From the NCBI GenBank assembly GCA_946481205.1, contig CAMLNB010000010.1:1-32995 (forward strand): a stretch of DNA of 32,995 bases, in the 5' to 3' direction. This document shows positions 7,302 through 16,310 of the stretch, in pieces. Position numbers and translations under genes: made by a program. The notes under the pieces were generated by a model. That model was not told the DNA's origin, made no database searches, and saw only the letters and a list, made by a program, of their open reading frames with translations. Within the stretch, counting starts at the first letter, position 1; every line of letters begins with the position of its first letter. This DNA comes from an uncultured Kangiella sp. (GTDB taxonomy: Bacteria; Pseudomonadota; Gammaproteobacteria; Enterobacterales; DSM-103792).

Positions 7302-8786
7302 TCAGCGGTAGCTGATCTGAGCTACCGAAAATTGCAAATCACGCCGCGACAGTGCCGCGGCGATCGCGCCGTCATCACCACTGCCCATGCGCAAATGGGT
7401 GGCGGATACGGGCAGCAAATTCCACATCGGATCGACACCGAGCCAGCGGCCGTCGATGACGACTTCCGCCCAGCTGTGGCCACCAAAGGCCTGCAACTCA
7501 TCGCCGAGATAGACCAGTCCCGACACTTCCCGCGCCGGCAACCCGGCGGCGCGCGCCAGCGCGACAAACAGCTGGCTGTATTCGGTGCAGTCGCCACGCG
7601 GATTGCGCAAGATATCGGCCGCGGTCTGTTCGGTCAGCACGTCCTGTTGCTGCACATGCTGGCTGACAAAATGCAGCAGCCGCGACAGCTTGTCCTGATC
7701 ATCGCGCGCACCGGTGGTCAGTTGCTTTGCCAGACGCGACAAGCGGCTGTCATCGAGTGAATAGCGCGGTTCGGCACTCAGCGCTGCCTGCCATTCCAGC
7801 AGCGGTGCCAGCACACCCGGTTGCCGGATATCGGTACGGACAAATCCCGGTAGCACGGTTTGACTCGGCAATTCCGACAGCGGCAATTCCACGGTCTGCG
7901 CCCAGCGCAGTTCCAGCACCGCAACATCGCGCGCCGAACCCAATGCGCGATCGGTATGAATGGTGCGGCCAAGATACAAGTCCTGACTTGGTGGCAGCGG
8001 CTCGGCGTTCGCCAGTTCCAGTCGAATCGCATCGCCGATATTCATCGCCAGCGGCGTACCGTCGGCGCGCAGCAGCGATTCTGCCTGCCAGCGTTCGCCC
8101 GAGCGTTTCCACGCCAACCGCCAGGGTTTGTCGAACCAGCGCGAGCCGGTTTCGATCACGGTCAGCTCATCATTCAACAGTTGCAGGTTTTCGCTGCTGA
8201 AGCGCTTCAGCGCCGTCGTCGCGCCTTGCGCCGGCTGGCCACGAACCCACTGACTGGCGGCAAAATAATCCGGCAATGTGAAATCGATGGCGGTTTGGGT
8301 AATGGCGCTGTTCTGCTCGCCGCGCCAGCGTTCGCCCGTCAGTTGCTCGGCACCATTTTCATAACGAACACGCGCCAGCGTTGCGTTCTGTTCGCGACGC
8401 CAATCACCGCGCAGCAAGCGATATGGCGGCGCAGCCGCAAATACCAACTGCTCGTGTTCACGATAATGCAGTGGCGTTTCGCGCACCGAGGCTTGCACCG
8501 ACAAATCCAGTTCCAGCACCCACTCGCCGGTGGTCAACTGGCGCAGGCTTTCTTGCTGGACACCGACGGCTTGGCCATGCCAGGAGAGTTTGTAGTGACG
8601 CACCGGCCCGGCATGTAGGGTCGGGTCAAACGAAACGGGCGTTTGCCAAAACCAGATGCCCGCCAACAGCAGCAGCAACGCGAACGCGACACCGATCCGG
8701 CGGCCGTACCGCAACGGCGATGTGCTGACGCGGGCGACGCTCAAGGCGGGACTCAAACGACTCAGGCGCGCTGGAATTCCGGCCAC
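7302..8786 (-). CDS. Membrane-anchored transglutaminase-like protein
   Basis: The protein is about 494 residues: a short basic N-terminus, one hydrophobic segment (about 32-48, signal anchor), a long extracytoplasmic region of unknown fold (50-340), and a C-terminal transglutaminase-like domain. The papain-like triad is visible: Cys400 in NPRGDCTEYSQLF, His437 in GGHSWAEV and Asp452 in WLGVDPMWN. Bacterial members are usually peptidase-like rather than cross-linking; the substrate is unknown. The frame begins with a GTG at 8786 inside the end of the DUF4826 gene (25-base overlap), without a strong ribosome-binding site; a TTG ten codons later would also keep the membrane segment. The overlap suggests translational coupling. 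Family confidence is high, start uncertain. Confidence 0.85.
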   Translation of the reverse strand: MAGIPARLSRLSPALSVARVSTSPLRYGRRIGVAFALLLLLAGIWFWQTPVSFDPTLHAGPVRHYKLSWHGQAVGVQQESLRQLTTGEWVLELDLSVQASVRETPLHYREHEQLVFAAAPPYRLLRGDWRREQNATLARVRYENGAEQLTGERWRGEQNSAITQTAIDFTLPDYFAASQWVRGQPAQGATTALKRFSSENLQLLNDELTVIETGSRWFDKPWRLAWKRSGERWQAESLLRADGTPLAMNIGDAIRLELANAEPLPPSQDLYLGRTIHTDRALGSARDVAVLELRWAQTVELPLSELPSQTVLPGFVRTDIRQPGVLAPLLEWQAALSAEPRYSLDDSRLSRLAKQLTTGARDDQDKLSRLLHFVSQHVQQQDVLTEQTAADILRNPRGDCTEYSQLFVALARAAGLPAREVSGLVYLGDELQAFGGHSWAEVVIDGRWLGVDPMWNLLPVSATHLRMGSGDDGAIAAALSRRDLQFSVAQISYR

Positions 8787-9235
8787 AGCCGGTCTTCGTT
8801 GACGAGTTGGTACAGGCGCTCTGAACCTTTTTGCAGCGATTGCATGTACTCACCTTGCAGCGCCGGATTGCCGACTTCGACCCGATTGGCGGCCAGGCTT
8901 TGTTCCAGCTGCGCGGATTTCAATTGCCAATGCAGATAGAAATGACGCATGGCATCGCGGGCATTGCCGGCGGCGGTTTCGCCAACGTGATCGACCGGCA
9001 AATCGGCACCCGAAACAACCCACAGGCGCTGACGCTTGCCGTCGTGTTTGACTTCAAAATGCCAGAGTGCCACCAGCGGCGGTAGCACACGGCTGGTGGG
9101 TTGCAGCAAACGGGTTTCGGCAAAGCCCTGGTTCAGCAGATGACGCATGGCCCGGGCGTATTCGGCCTGGCTCCATTCGCGGCTGCGCTTGTCGATTTCA
9201 GCCTGCGACGGCATGGCATTGGCGGGCGTGCTCAT
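8762..9235 (-). CDS. DUF4826 family protein
   Basis: This is a 157-residue soluble protein matching the DUF4826 pattern: an N-terminal AEYARAMRHLLNQGF helix, LPPLVALWHFEVK, the WVVSGADLPVDHV strand, and the NARDAMRHFYLHWQLKSAQLE helix, followed by a charged C-terminal helix. No catalytic motif is evident and the family's function is unknown to me. The ATG at 9235 has AAGAGG nine bases upstream. It lies between the gamma carbonic anhydrase gene (77-base gap) and the transglutaminase-like gene, which it overlaps; this overlap is the only hint of a shared role. Confidence 0.8.
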   Translation of the reverse strand: MSTPANAMPSQAEIDKRSREWSQAEYARAMRHLLNQGFAETRLLQPTSRVLPPLVALWHFEVKHDGKRQRLWVVSGADLPVDHVGETAAGNARDAMRHFYLHWQLKSAQLEQSLAANRVEVGNPALQGEYMQSLQKGSERLYQLVNEDRLWPEFQRA

Positions 9236-9312
9236 GGGTAAGAACCTCTTGCAGCCACCGCGGGTGGCGGTGGGGTGAACTGAAGGATGCTGACGGCTGC
9301 CAACGGCAGCGA

Positions 9313-9840
9313 TCAGTCGGCCAGCGGCTGAAGCCCGGCCAGGTAGCGGGCGATTTTAGCAACGTAGGCCTGCGCCGGCCATGCCAGTTTGGCCCGCTCT
9401 TCGGGGCTGAGCTCGCGTACCACTCGACCCGGCGAGCCGAGCACCAGCACGCCGTCCGGGATTTCCTTGCCTTCGCCAATCAGGGTGTTGGCGCCGATCA
9501 GCACCTCGCGGCCAATCTTGGCGCCGTTGAGGATCACAGCATTCATGCCGATCAGCGAGCCGTCGCCAATCGAACAGCCGTGCAGCATGACCTTGTGGCC
9601 GATGGTGACACCGGCACCAATCTGCATTGGCAGGCCAGGGTCGGTGTGCAGCACGGCGCCATCCTGAACATTGCTGCGTTCACCGATGCTGATCAGGTCG
9701 TTGTCGGCGCGGATCACGGCATTGAACCAGACACTGCATTGATGGTGCAGGCGCACCGAGCCGATCACGCTGGCATTCGCGGCGATGTAATGCTCGGTAC
9801 CGAGCAGCTCCGGCCGCCGGTCTTCAAAGGCGTAAAGCAT
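9313..9840 (-). CDS. Gamma carbonic anhydrase family protein
   Basis: This is a 175-residue left-handed beta-helix protein of the gamma-carbonic-anhydrase/YrdA-PaaY group, expected to be a cytoplasmic trimer with a metal at subunit interfaces. Hexapeptide repeats are evident ([47 protein letters not shown]). The three metal-ligand histidines are His65 in VLHTDP, His82 in IGHKV and His87 in MLHG. A C-terminal helix (145-172) follows. Whether it hydrates CO2, acts as a thioesterase as reported for PaaY, or is inactive cannot be told from sequence. The ATG at 9840 has GGAAG about 11 bases upstream. It follows the ATP-grasp gene by 73 bases. Confidence 0.93.
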   Translation of the reverse strand: MLYAFEDRRPELLGTEHYIAANASVIGSVRLHHQCSVWFNAVIRADNDLISIGERSNVQDGAVLHTDPGLPMQIGAGVTIGHKVMLHGCSIGDGSLIGMNAVILNGAKIGREVLIGANTLIGEGKEIPDGVLVLGSPGRVVRELSPEERAKLAWPAQAYVAKIARYLAGLQPLAD

Positions 9841-9913
9841 GAGGGCTTGCTTCCAGGATTGTCGTTAAACAGGGCTGTCGTTAAATACGACCGCCGTTAA
9901 AACGGACGAGGCA

Positions 9914-10897
9914 TCATCGGCCAAGTTCGCGAGCCACAGCGGCCGCCAGGCGTTCGGCCGCCGGCGTATGAAAGCGCAGAAACAGCTCCGGCTCAATCAA
10001 TTCGATCTCCATCAGGCAAAGTCGGCCATGGTTGTCGCGCACAGCATCGACCCGAGCATACAGCGGCTTTTCCGGGCAAGCAGCCACGGCCTGTTCGGCA
10101 AAAGCCAGCTCTTCTGCGTTCGCCACATGCGCCAGCACAGTGCCACCGTGATCGTCCTGGACGCGAAAATCGCCACGCTTCGGCACCTTGCGCACGGCAT
10201 GGGTGCAGACACCGTCGATGACGATCAGGCTCAGTTCGCCCTCATCCAGCACACTGGGCAAAAACGGCTGCACCATCATGCTTTCGCGGGCCACGCAGTC
10301 GGCAAAAATGCCCTGCACCGCGTTGACGGCTGGCGCCGCGACCCGATGCGTTTGCCGGGCACTGCCTGATACCACCGGCTTGAACACCGCTTCTGTCCAG
10401 CCCTGTTTGCGCAGCACGGTCGCCAGCGGCGTAACCGAACCTATTTCGACAAAAACCGTTTCGACGATCGGCACACCCGCCGCCTGCATGTCCTGCAAAT
10501 AATGCTTGTCGATGTTCCAGCGCAGCAGCGCCGCGCTGTTGATCAGCCGAGTCTGGCTGGCGACTTTGTCCAGCCACGGCGAGAACTCGCCGTAGCGAAA
10601 GAAGTAATCCCACGTGCTGCGAAACAGCAGCGCCCGGCACCCAGACCAGTCTTGCGCCGGGTCGTCCCAGGCCAGCCGGTGCACCTTCAGCCCACGTTCG
10701 CACAGCGGTTTGAGCAGCAACGCCTCTTCCAGCTGCAGCTGGCAGATGTAGGGCTCGTCCAGATTGGCCAGCAGGTATTCGCGCTGGGTCAGCAGCACGA
10801 CATCGAGCGCCTGCGCCTGCGTCGGCGCGGTGGCGGGTTCGGGTGCCGGCTTGGCATGCGGATTGGAATTGGCAGCGTTCAGTGCGGGCATGGGCAT
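9914..10897 (-). CDS. ATP-grasp domain protein, RimK/DcsG-like
   Basis: This is a 327-residue predicted ATP-dependent carboxylate-amine/thiol ligase. Features shared with the RimK-related group that includes the cycloserine enzyme DcsG are LLFRSTWDYFFRYGEF (about 90-105), LRWNIDKHYLQDMQAAGVPIVET in the ATP-binding N-domain, the nucleotide Lys in EAVFKPVVSGS, and the C-terminal metal-binding LCLMEIELIEPELFL. The first 30 residues are Ala/Pro-rich and unconserved. Two close ATGs (10897 and 10891) lack a clear ribosome-binding site, so the start is uncertain. The substrate is unknown, and D-cycloserine synthesis is not implied because no partner enzymes are present. It is the first gene of the minus-strand cluster. 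Confidence 0.82.
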   Translation of the reverse strand: MPMPALNAANSNPHAKPAPEPATAPTQAQALDVVLLTQREYLLANLDEPYICQLQLEEALLLKPLCERGLKVHRLAWDDPAQDWSGCRALLFRSTWDYFFRYGEFSPWLDKVASQTRLINSAALLRWNIDKHYLQDMQAAGVPIVETVFVEIGSVTPLATVLRKQGWTEAVFKPVVSGSARQTHRVAAPAVNAVQGIFADCVARESMMVQPFLPSVLDEGELSLIVIDGVCTHAVRKVPKRGDFRVQDDHGGTVLAHVANAEELAFAEQAVAACPEKPLYARVDAVRDNHGRLCLMEIELIEPELFLRFHTPAAERLAAAVARELGR

Positions 10898-11243
10898 CGT
10901 CTTGTTGTTGTTCTGGCTAAGTCGGCCGTTCTGGTTGCGGCGGTTGTTTTCGTGACGGTCGCCATTTCAGTCATGACGGCGACCGTGACAAGTAGCCTAC
11001 GTCAGCCGCCGACGGCCGCCAAGCCCCTGCCGACCTGTACAGGCTTGGCTAAGTAACTGATTTTTCGTCGTGGCGTGACCATCCTCGGTGGCGATAGCGC
11101 TCCCCTGCCAGAGCGCGGGCCACATGGCGGCCGGACGGGCTAAATGATAAGGTTGCGCCCCCCGGTTTTCGGCTGCCTTTTTCCGTCTCGGCCAGAAAGC
11201 TGAACGCCGGTGTCGCTAGCATGATTTATCGAGAGAGGTTTCC
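10898..11243. other. Divergent intergenic region, ATP-grasp / amaB
   Basis: These 346 bases between two divergent genes have no supportable ORF. They hold the inverted repeat at 10952-10989, a perfect palindrome CCTGTACAGG at 11034-11043, and a pyrimidine-rich stretch at about 11177-11190. Promoters for both directions must lie here, but I could not identify a convincing -35/-10 pair. Confidence 0.6.
10952..10989. repeat. 12-bp inverted repeat upstream of the ATP-grasp gene
   Basis: GTGACGGTCGCC (10952-10963) and GGCGACCGTGAC (10978-10989) are inverted copies with one mismatch, separated by 14 bases. There is no T run on either side, so an operator or leader hairpin is more likely than a terminator. 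It begins 55 bases upstream of the ATP-grasp start. Confidence 0.7.
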
Positions 11244-12767
11244 ATGGACGTGTTGAAAAAGCTGGGCCTTGAAGGCATCCAGTCGGGTACGTGTTTCGGT
11301 GTCAACCAATGGTCGAACGACACCAGCGCCGGTGTGATCGATTCGTTCAACCCGGCCACTGGAGAAGTGCTCGGCAAGGTCTACGCGTCCAGCGCCGCCG
11401 ACTATGAAAAAGTCCTGAAAAGCGCCCAAGCCGCCTACGCCGAATGGCGCAAGGTGCCGGCACCGAAGCGCGGCGAAATCGTTCGCCAGATGGGCGAAGA
11501 ACTGCGCAAGCACAAAGATGCGCTCGGCACCTTGGTCACGCTCGAAATGGGCAAGATCAAAGCCGAAGGTGATGGCGAAGTGCAGGAAATGATCGACATG
11601 GCCGATTTCGCCGTCGGTCAGGCCCGCATGCTGTACGGCCTGTCGATGCACTCCGAGCGCCCGGATCACTCGATGAAAGAGCAGTGGCACCCGATCGGCA
11701 TCGTCGGCGTCATGAGCGCGTTCAACTTCCCGGTCGCGGTCTGGGCCTGGAACGCCTTCCTCGCAGCCATCTGCGGTAACGTCACCGTCTGGAAGCCGTC
11801 GCCGAAGACCCCGCTGTGCGCCGTTGCCGTGCAGAAGATCTGCAATGAAGTGCTGGCCCGCAACAACTGCCCGCCGATTTTCCAACTGTTCATCGACAAC
11901 GCCGAGAACAAGCTGTCGCAAGCGTTTGTTGCCGACAAGCGCGTTGCCAAGATGTCGTTCACCGGTTCGTCGCAAGTTGGCCGCTTGGTTGGCGCCAAAG
12001 TCGCCGAGCGTTTCGGCAAGTGCCTGCTCGAACTGTCAGGCAACAACGCCATTATCGTTGACGAAACCGCCGATCTGAAAATTGCCGTGCCCTCAATCGT
12101 GTTCGGTGCCGTCGGTACCGCCGGTCAGCGCTGCACCACGACTCGCCGTTTGATTGTCCACAAATCGCGCGAAGCGGAAGTGGTCAAGGCCATCGTTGAC
12201 GCCTACAAGCAAGTCAAGATCGGCAACCCGGTCGACAAGAACACGCTGATGGGTCCGTTGGTTGATGAAGCCGCGGTCAAGATGTATGAAAACGCCGTCG
12301 CACTGGCATTGAAAGAAGGTGGCGAATTGCTGATTGGCGGCAAGCGCATTGCCGGTGCCGGCCATTTCGTCGAGCCGACCATCATCCGCGCCAAGAATCA
12401 CTTCGAAGCCGTGCAAAACGAAACCTTCGCCGCGATTCTGTACGTGATGACCTACGAGACGCTGGATGAAGCGATTGCGCTGAATAACGACTCGCGCTTC
12501 GGCCTGTCGTCGTCGATCTTCACCAACAATCTGAAAAACGCCGAATACTTCCTGTCGGCGCTCGGTTCGGACTGCGGTATCGCCAACGTCAATATCGGCA
12601 CCAGCGGTGCCGAGATCGGCGGTGCCTTCGGTGGCGAGAAAGAAACCGGTGGCGGCCGCGAAGCTGGCTCCGATGCTTGGAAATCGTACATGCGTCGTCA
12701 GACCAACACGATTTTCTACGGCAACAAAGCCACGCTGGCGCAAGGCATCGAGTTCAATCTTGGTTGA
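11244..12767 (+). CDS. amaB: L-piperidine-6-carboxylate / alpha-aminoadipic semialdehyde dehydrogenase (ALDH7)
   Basis: This is a 507-residue cytoplasmic NAD-dependent aldehyde dehydrogenase of the ALDH7 (antiquitin/AmaB) group, which oxidises alpha-aminoadipic semialdehyde in lysine catabolism. Catalytic residues are visible: Asn161 in AFNFPV, Lys184 in VWKPSP, Glu263 in LELSGNNA, and Cys297 in [12 protein letters not shown]. The ALDH7-specific C-terminal block [19 protein letters not shown] is present and separates it from generic aldehyde dehydrogenases. The ATG has AGAGAGG six bases upstream. It is a single-gene unit with its own terminator. No other lysine-degradation gene lies in the window, so the pathway branch it serves is inferred from the family. 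Confidence 0.92.
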   Translation: MDVLKKLGLEGIQSGTCFGVNQWSNDTSAGVIDSFNPATGEVLGKVYASSAADYEKVLKSAQAAYAEWRKVPAPKRGEIVRQMGEELRKHKDALGTLVTLEMGKIKAEGDGEVQEMIDMADFAVGQARMLYGLSMHSERPDHSMKEQWHPIGIVGVMSAFNFPVAVWAWNAFLAAICGNVTVWKPSPKTPLCAVAVQKICNEVLARNNCPPIFQLFIDNAENKLSQAFVADKRVAKMSFTGSSQVGRLVGAKVAERFGKCLLELSGNNAIIVDETADLKIAVPSIVFGAVGTAGQRCTTTRRLIVHKSREAEVVKAIVDAYKQVKIGNPVDKNTLMGPLVDEAAVKMYENAVALALKEGGELLIGGKRIAGAGHFVEPTIIRAKNHFEAVQNETFAAILYVMTYETLDEAIALNNDSRFGLSSSIFTNNLKNAEYFLSALGSDCGIANVNIGTSGAEIGGAFGGEKETGGGREAGSDAWKSYMRRQTNTIFYGNKATLAQGIEFNLG

Positions 12768-12787
12768 GGGATTGATTCCTTGCACCA

Positions 12788-12822
12788 ACACAAAGGGCCG
12801 CATTGCGGCCCTTTGTGTTTTC
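12788..12822 (+). terminator. Strong intrinsic terminator after amaB
   Basis: A perfect 14-bp stem (12788-12801 with 12805-12818) closes an ATT loop and is followed by TTTTC, 20 bases past the amaB stop. Confidence 0.9.
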
Positions 12823-12901
12823 AGCACATCTGTTTTCAGTATATTTGCTTTCAGCGTCACGACGCCGCGCCAGACTCGGAAAAACCAGCGCAACGCTGAC
12901 G

Positions 12902-13870
12902 CTACTCCGACACAATCACCTGATTGCGGCCTGCGGCCTTCGCTTGATAGAGCGCGATATCGGCGCGGCCGATCCAGCTGTCCGGGCTTTCATGCGCCTG
13001 CAGCTCGGCAATACCGATGGATGCCGTCACGGCCGGTTGTTGTGTCTCGGTCAGCGTGGCGATGCCAGCGCGGATCGCCTCGGCAACAATCCGGGCTTCT
13101 TCGGCGTGGGTGTGCGGCAGAATCATCACGAACTCTTCCCCACCCCAGCGTCCGGCAATGTCGGTGTCGCGGGCGCGCCGGCGCAGCACGTCAGCAACTT
13201 GCATCAACAGTTTGTCACCGGCTTGGTGGCCGGTTTGATCATTGACGGATTTGAAGTGATCCAGATCGATCAACAACAGCGTCGCCGGCACGCCATAACG
13301 GCTACGCTGGCGTTGCCAACCTTCCAGTGATTGCTGCACCGCGCGCCGATTGGCGAGCCCGGTCAGGCTGTCAGTGTGTGCGGCCTGTTGCAGCTCCTGC
13401 TGCTGCCGGGCCAGCGTGCGGGCGAAGATCAGCGTCATCGTGCCGATCACCAAATGGGTGACCAGAAAGCGGCTATAGACCGGCCATTCCAACACCGCCC
13501 AGCCGACCAGCGCCAAGCCGAGAATGAACAGCAGATTGAACAGCACCGACAACCGCCATTCCAGATACAGATAGAAAAACACGACCATCGGATAGCTCCA
13601 CATGATCGCGTATTGCGGCACCGCCTGGACGAAATACAGCACGGCAACAGAGGGCAGCGCGCAGCTCAGGATGCGGGCGAATAATGGCGCGCGCCGACGC
13701 CAGATCAACCAGGTGGAAAACAGGATGGCCAGACTGGCCAGTAGCGTTACTGCGGCATGCTGATGCCACCCCTGCCAGAGCATCCACAGCCCAAACGGGG
13801 TGATGGCAAACAGTGCAATGACGTGAAAAGCGAGCTGACGGCTGCGCTCGGCGTGGTCAGAAGACTGCAC
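12902..13870 (-). CDS. Membrane diguanylate cyclase (GGDEF)
   Basis: This is a predicted inner-membrane c-di-GMP synthase of 322 residues. About five to six hydrophobic segments fill residues 13-150, followed by a short linker and a GGDEF domain (about 163-320). The active-site motif is GGEEF (243-247), and the product-inhibition site RDTD (234-237) sits exactly five residues before it, so both synthesis and feedback control are expected. Other signatures are DSLTGLANRRA and IDLDHFKSVND. An AAGGA lies six bases before a GTG at 13868-13870; an ATG two codons upstream (13876) abuts the AAGGA and is less likely. The membrane part is not a recognised sensory domain, so the signal is unknown. Confidence 0.92.
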   Translation of the reverse strand: MQSSDHAERSRQLAFHVIALFAITPFGLWMLWQGWHQHAAVTLLASLAILFSTWLIWRRRAPLFARILSCALPSVAVLYFVQAVPQYAIMWSYPMVVFFYLYLEWRLSVLFNLLFILGLALVGWAVLEWPVYSRFLVTHLVIGTMTLIFARTLARQQQELQQAAHTDSLTGLANRRAVQQSLEGWQRQRSRYGVPATLLLIDLDHFKSVNDQTGHQAGDKLLMQVADVLRRRARDTDIAGRWGGEEFVMILPHTHAEEARIVAEAIRAGIATLTETQQPAVTASIGIAELQAHESPDSWIGRADIALYQAKAAGRNQVIVSE

Positions 13871-14055
13871 AATCATTCCTTGCTGAGCAGCGCGTGTAGG
13901 CGCGCACTGCGTTCGGCGCCCAAGTCGCCACAACAGTCACAACGGTAGCGACCAAGGCAGCGCCACCCGCGTGCACCACCGGCGAATTCGGTCGGCAGCA
14001 TACCCGGTTTTTGCCGGTATCGCCGCTCATGAACTCACAGACCGAGACGAGGCAA

Positions 14056-14745
14056 TCACGCTGGCGGTACGGCACGATAGGCCTCGAACACCGGCCACAT
14101 ATCGGACAGGGTTTCGTCGATCGAGAATTGCAGCAGCTTGGCCATCGAGTCGAGCACCACCAGCGCATTCGAGGGGCCATCTCGCTCGCTGCTGGCGCTG
14201 ATCCGTTGCAGCATCGCGGCATTGACCAATTGCAGCTGGTCGTAATGCTCGTGCAGCACATGCAGATCCCAATCCGGCTCACCGCCGTGCTTGTCGATCA
14301 GGTATTGCGCCAGCAGGTACATCGACACCGCTCGATAGGTGGTCTCCTGCTCGGACGAAAACGGCAGATGAAAGCGCGCCATCGGTTTCAGGAACAGCGA
14401 GCGCGGGCAACCGCTGCTGGCCGACAACAGGCCCATCAGCGAACCCACCGCGATCTGCAAGGACGTGGTTTTCAGAAAGCGCCGCTGCGGCGTTGCCACC
14501 TCGGCGGTAACAGCATCGTGCGAATGATATTTGCCGGTGACCGCGACCAGCCGGGCCAGACTGACTGCCATTGGACAGCGCTCGACTTTGCTGGCGTCGA
14601 GCGGGCAATTCGGGCATTGATGAAAGGTGAGCCGGGTCCATTCCGGCGCTGGCGCTTCCGGGGCATGGGTCGCGGCATCCAGATCCACCACAAACAGCTC
14701 CTCGACCCCGTCGGGAAACTGAAAGCGGTAGTGAAATTCGCTCAT
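14056..14745 (-). CDS. Conserved proteobacterial protein of unknown function (DUF6901-like)
   Basis: This is a 229-residue soluble protein. The N-terminus (FHYRFQFPDGVEELF) looks like a small beta domain. It is followed by a possible metal site of Cys44, Cys47 and Cys57 in HQCPNCPL...ERCP, then Cys113 in SSGCPRS. The block LKPMARFHLPFSSEQETTYRAVSMYLLAQY (119-148) is the most distinctive part. I recall this pattern from a conserved family that I think is catalogued as DUF6901, but that label is uncertain. Function is unknown. The ATG at 14745 has AAGGA eight bases upstream. It lies 185 bases upstream of the diguanylate cyclase on the same strand, so co-transcription is possible, and is divergent from dinB. 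Confidence 0.72.
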   Translation of the reverse strand: MSEFHYRFQFPDGVEELFVVDLDAATHAPEAPAPEWTRLTFHQCPNCPLDASKVERCPMAVSLARLVAVTGKYHSHDAVTAEVATPQRRFLKTTSLQIAVGSLMGLLSASSGCPRSLFLKPMARFHLPFSSEQETTYRAVSMYLLAQYLIDKHGGEPDWDLHVLHEHYDQLQLVNAAMLQRISASSERDGPSNALVVLDSMAKLLQFSIDETLSDMWPVFEAYRAVPPA

Positions 14746-15104
14746 GCCGCGCGTCCTTGTCTACAGATCCGGGCCTACAGAATTCAGGTCCACAGCATCC
14801 GGATGCCTGGGACCGATTGACTACAACCACGGTACGGGTAAATGCCGATTCCGGGGTCTGATTTCAGGTTCCAGATTCCGAACTCCCCGCCTCGCAAGCG
14901 CCGATACCAGCTGCACCACTGCCGGCTGAACCACACACAGACTATGCCGATCAAACGGCCCGACATGCTGTGCGATTCTCAGGGTCTTGTCAGCCGCGCG
15001 ACTGCTGACAGGTGCCTGGCAGCAGACCGCCGGCAACCGGCAGCCAACAAGGCTTAGCGTAGTACACTGCGGCCTGTTCCCGGTACTGCTCGCTTTGCCA
15101 ACCG
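14746..15104. other. Divergent intergenic region, DUF6901-like / dinB
   Basis: These 359 bases have no credible ORF. They contain a TTGACT (14817-14822) 16 bases before TAAATG (14839-14844), a weak plus-strand promoter candidate; two GATTCCG copies in the 14850-14885 area; and the inverted repeat at 14988-15010. No canonical CTGT-N8-ACAG LexA box was found. Confidence 0.5.
14988..15010. promoter_or_regulatory. Inverted repeat upstream of dinB, possible operator
   Basis: TGTCAGC (14988-14994) and GCTGACA (15004-15010) are perfect inverted halves separated by nine bases, centred about 105 bases before the dinB ATG. dinB is commonly LexA-controlled, but this spacing and sequence differ from the E. 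coli SOS box, so the regulator is unknown. Confidence 0.4.
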
Positions 15105-16175
15105 ATGCGCAAAATCATTCACGTCGATATGGACGCGTTCTACGCCTCCGTCGAACAGCGCGACGACCCCAGCTTGCGCGGCAAGCCGGTGGTGGTCGCC
15201 TGGCGTGGCAAGCGCTCGGTGGTCTGCGCCGCCTCCTATGAAGCCCGCCGATTTGGCGTCCGCTCGGCGATGCCGGCGATTACCGCCGAGCGGCTGTGTC
15301 CGGAAGCGGTGTTTGTGCCGCCCGATTTCGGCCGCTACAAAGCGGTGTCGCGACAGGTGCGGGAGATTTTTCTGCGCCACAGCGCTCTGGTCGAGCCGTT
15401 GTCGCTCGACGAGGCCTATCTCGACGTCACCCACAACAAGACCGGACTGCCGACCGCCACCAAAGTCGCCAAAACCATCCGCCAGCAAATCAAGGACGAA
15501 ACCCAGCTCAATGCCTCCGCCGGGGTCGCACCGGCCAAGTTTCTGGCCAAGATCGCTTCCGATTGGAAAAAGCCCAATGGCTTGTTTGTCATCCAGCCGC
15601 ACGAGGTGCTGGATTTTCTGGCGCCGTTGTCGGTCGCGCGCATCCCCGGTGTCGGCAAAGTCATGGAGGCCAAGCTGGCACGCTATGGCATTCGCTCGGT
15701 TGGCGATTTGCGTGCCTGGGAAATGGCCGAGCTGGAGCGCCGTTTCGGTCGCTATGGTTTGCGCCTGCATGAGCTCGCGCGAGGCATCGATCACAGCGAA
15801 GTCAAACCGGACCGGCCGGTGCAATCCATTTCGGCGGAAGACACTTTCGAAACCGATCGCTTTCGCGAACAGCTGGCCCCGGCCATTCGCGCCCTGGCCG
15901 AAAAAGCCTGGGCCGCGACCCGCAAGACGGAGCGGTTGGCACGCACTGTCGTGCTGAAACTGAAAACCGATCAATTCAAACTCTGCACTCGCAGCATCAC
16001 GCCGGGCGAGCGCATCAACAATGTCGATGAAGTCAGCGCGCTGGCCTTGTTGTTGTTGCAACGGGTCGAGCTGCCGGCTGATACCCGCTTCCGGCTGGTC
16101 GGTGTCGGCCTGAGCAATTTCCACGAACCGGGTCAGCTCGGCGGCCAAACCGAGCTGTTCAGTAGCGAGTTCTGA
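15105..16175 (+). CDS. dinB: DNA polymerase IV (Y-family translesion polymerase)
   Basis: This is a 356-residue error-prone translesion DNA polymerase acting on damaged templates. The catalytic acids are Asp8 in HVDMDAFYASVE and Asp102-Glu103 in LSLDEAYLDVT. The thumb helix-hairpin-helix motif appears as IPGVGKVMEAKL (about 182-193), followed by the little-finger domain. The C-terminus ends QTELFSSEF, and QTELF (348-352) matches the beta-clamp-binding consensus. The ATG at 15105 starts directly at the conserved MRKIIHVDMD and has no strong ribosome-binding site, which would fit low basal translation. It is a single gene, divergent from the DUF6901-like gene. Confidence 0.96.
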   Translation: MRKIIHVDMDAFYASVEQRDDPSLRGKPVVVAWRGKRSVVCAASYEARRFGVRSAMPAITAERLCPEAVFVPPDFGRYKAVSRQVREIFLRHSALVEPLSLDEAYLDVTHNKTGLPTATKVAKTIRQQIKDETQLNASAGVAPAKFLAKIASDWKKPNGLFVIQPHEVLDFLAPLSVARIPGVGKVMEAKLARYGIRSVGDLRAWEMAELERRFGRYGLRLHELARGIDHSEVKPDRPVQSISAEDTFETDRFREQLAPAIRALAEKAWAATRKTERLARTVVLKLKTDQFKLCTRSITPGERINNVDEVSALALLLLQRVELPADTRFRLVGVGLSNFHEPGQLGGQTELFSSEF

Positions 16176-16242
16176 GCGGCACGCTCAGCCCCCGGCCCCC
16201 TTTCTCCGCGCGCACCATTCTGGCCAGCGCACAACGATGCGC

Positions 16243-16259
16243 TGCACCGTAACGACGCA
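16243..16259 (+). promoter_or_regulatory. Candidate NtrC binding site
   Basis: TGCACC-GTAAC-GACGCA matches the NtrC consensus TGCACC-N5-GGTGCA in the whole left half and four of six bases on the right. It sits about 50-70 bases before the sigma-54 promoter at 16311, a normal enhancer position. Confidence 0.4.
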
Positions 16260-16310
16260 CGCCCCTGCCCATCCGCGCGCATTTCTCACCAAATCAGCCC
16301 CGATCACGGC

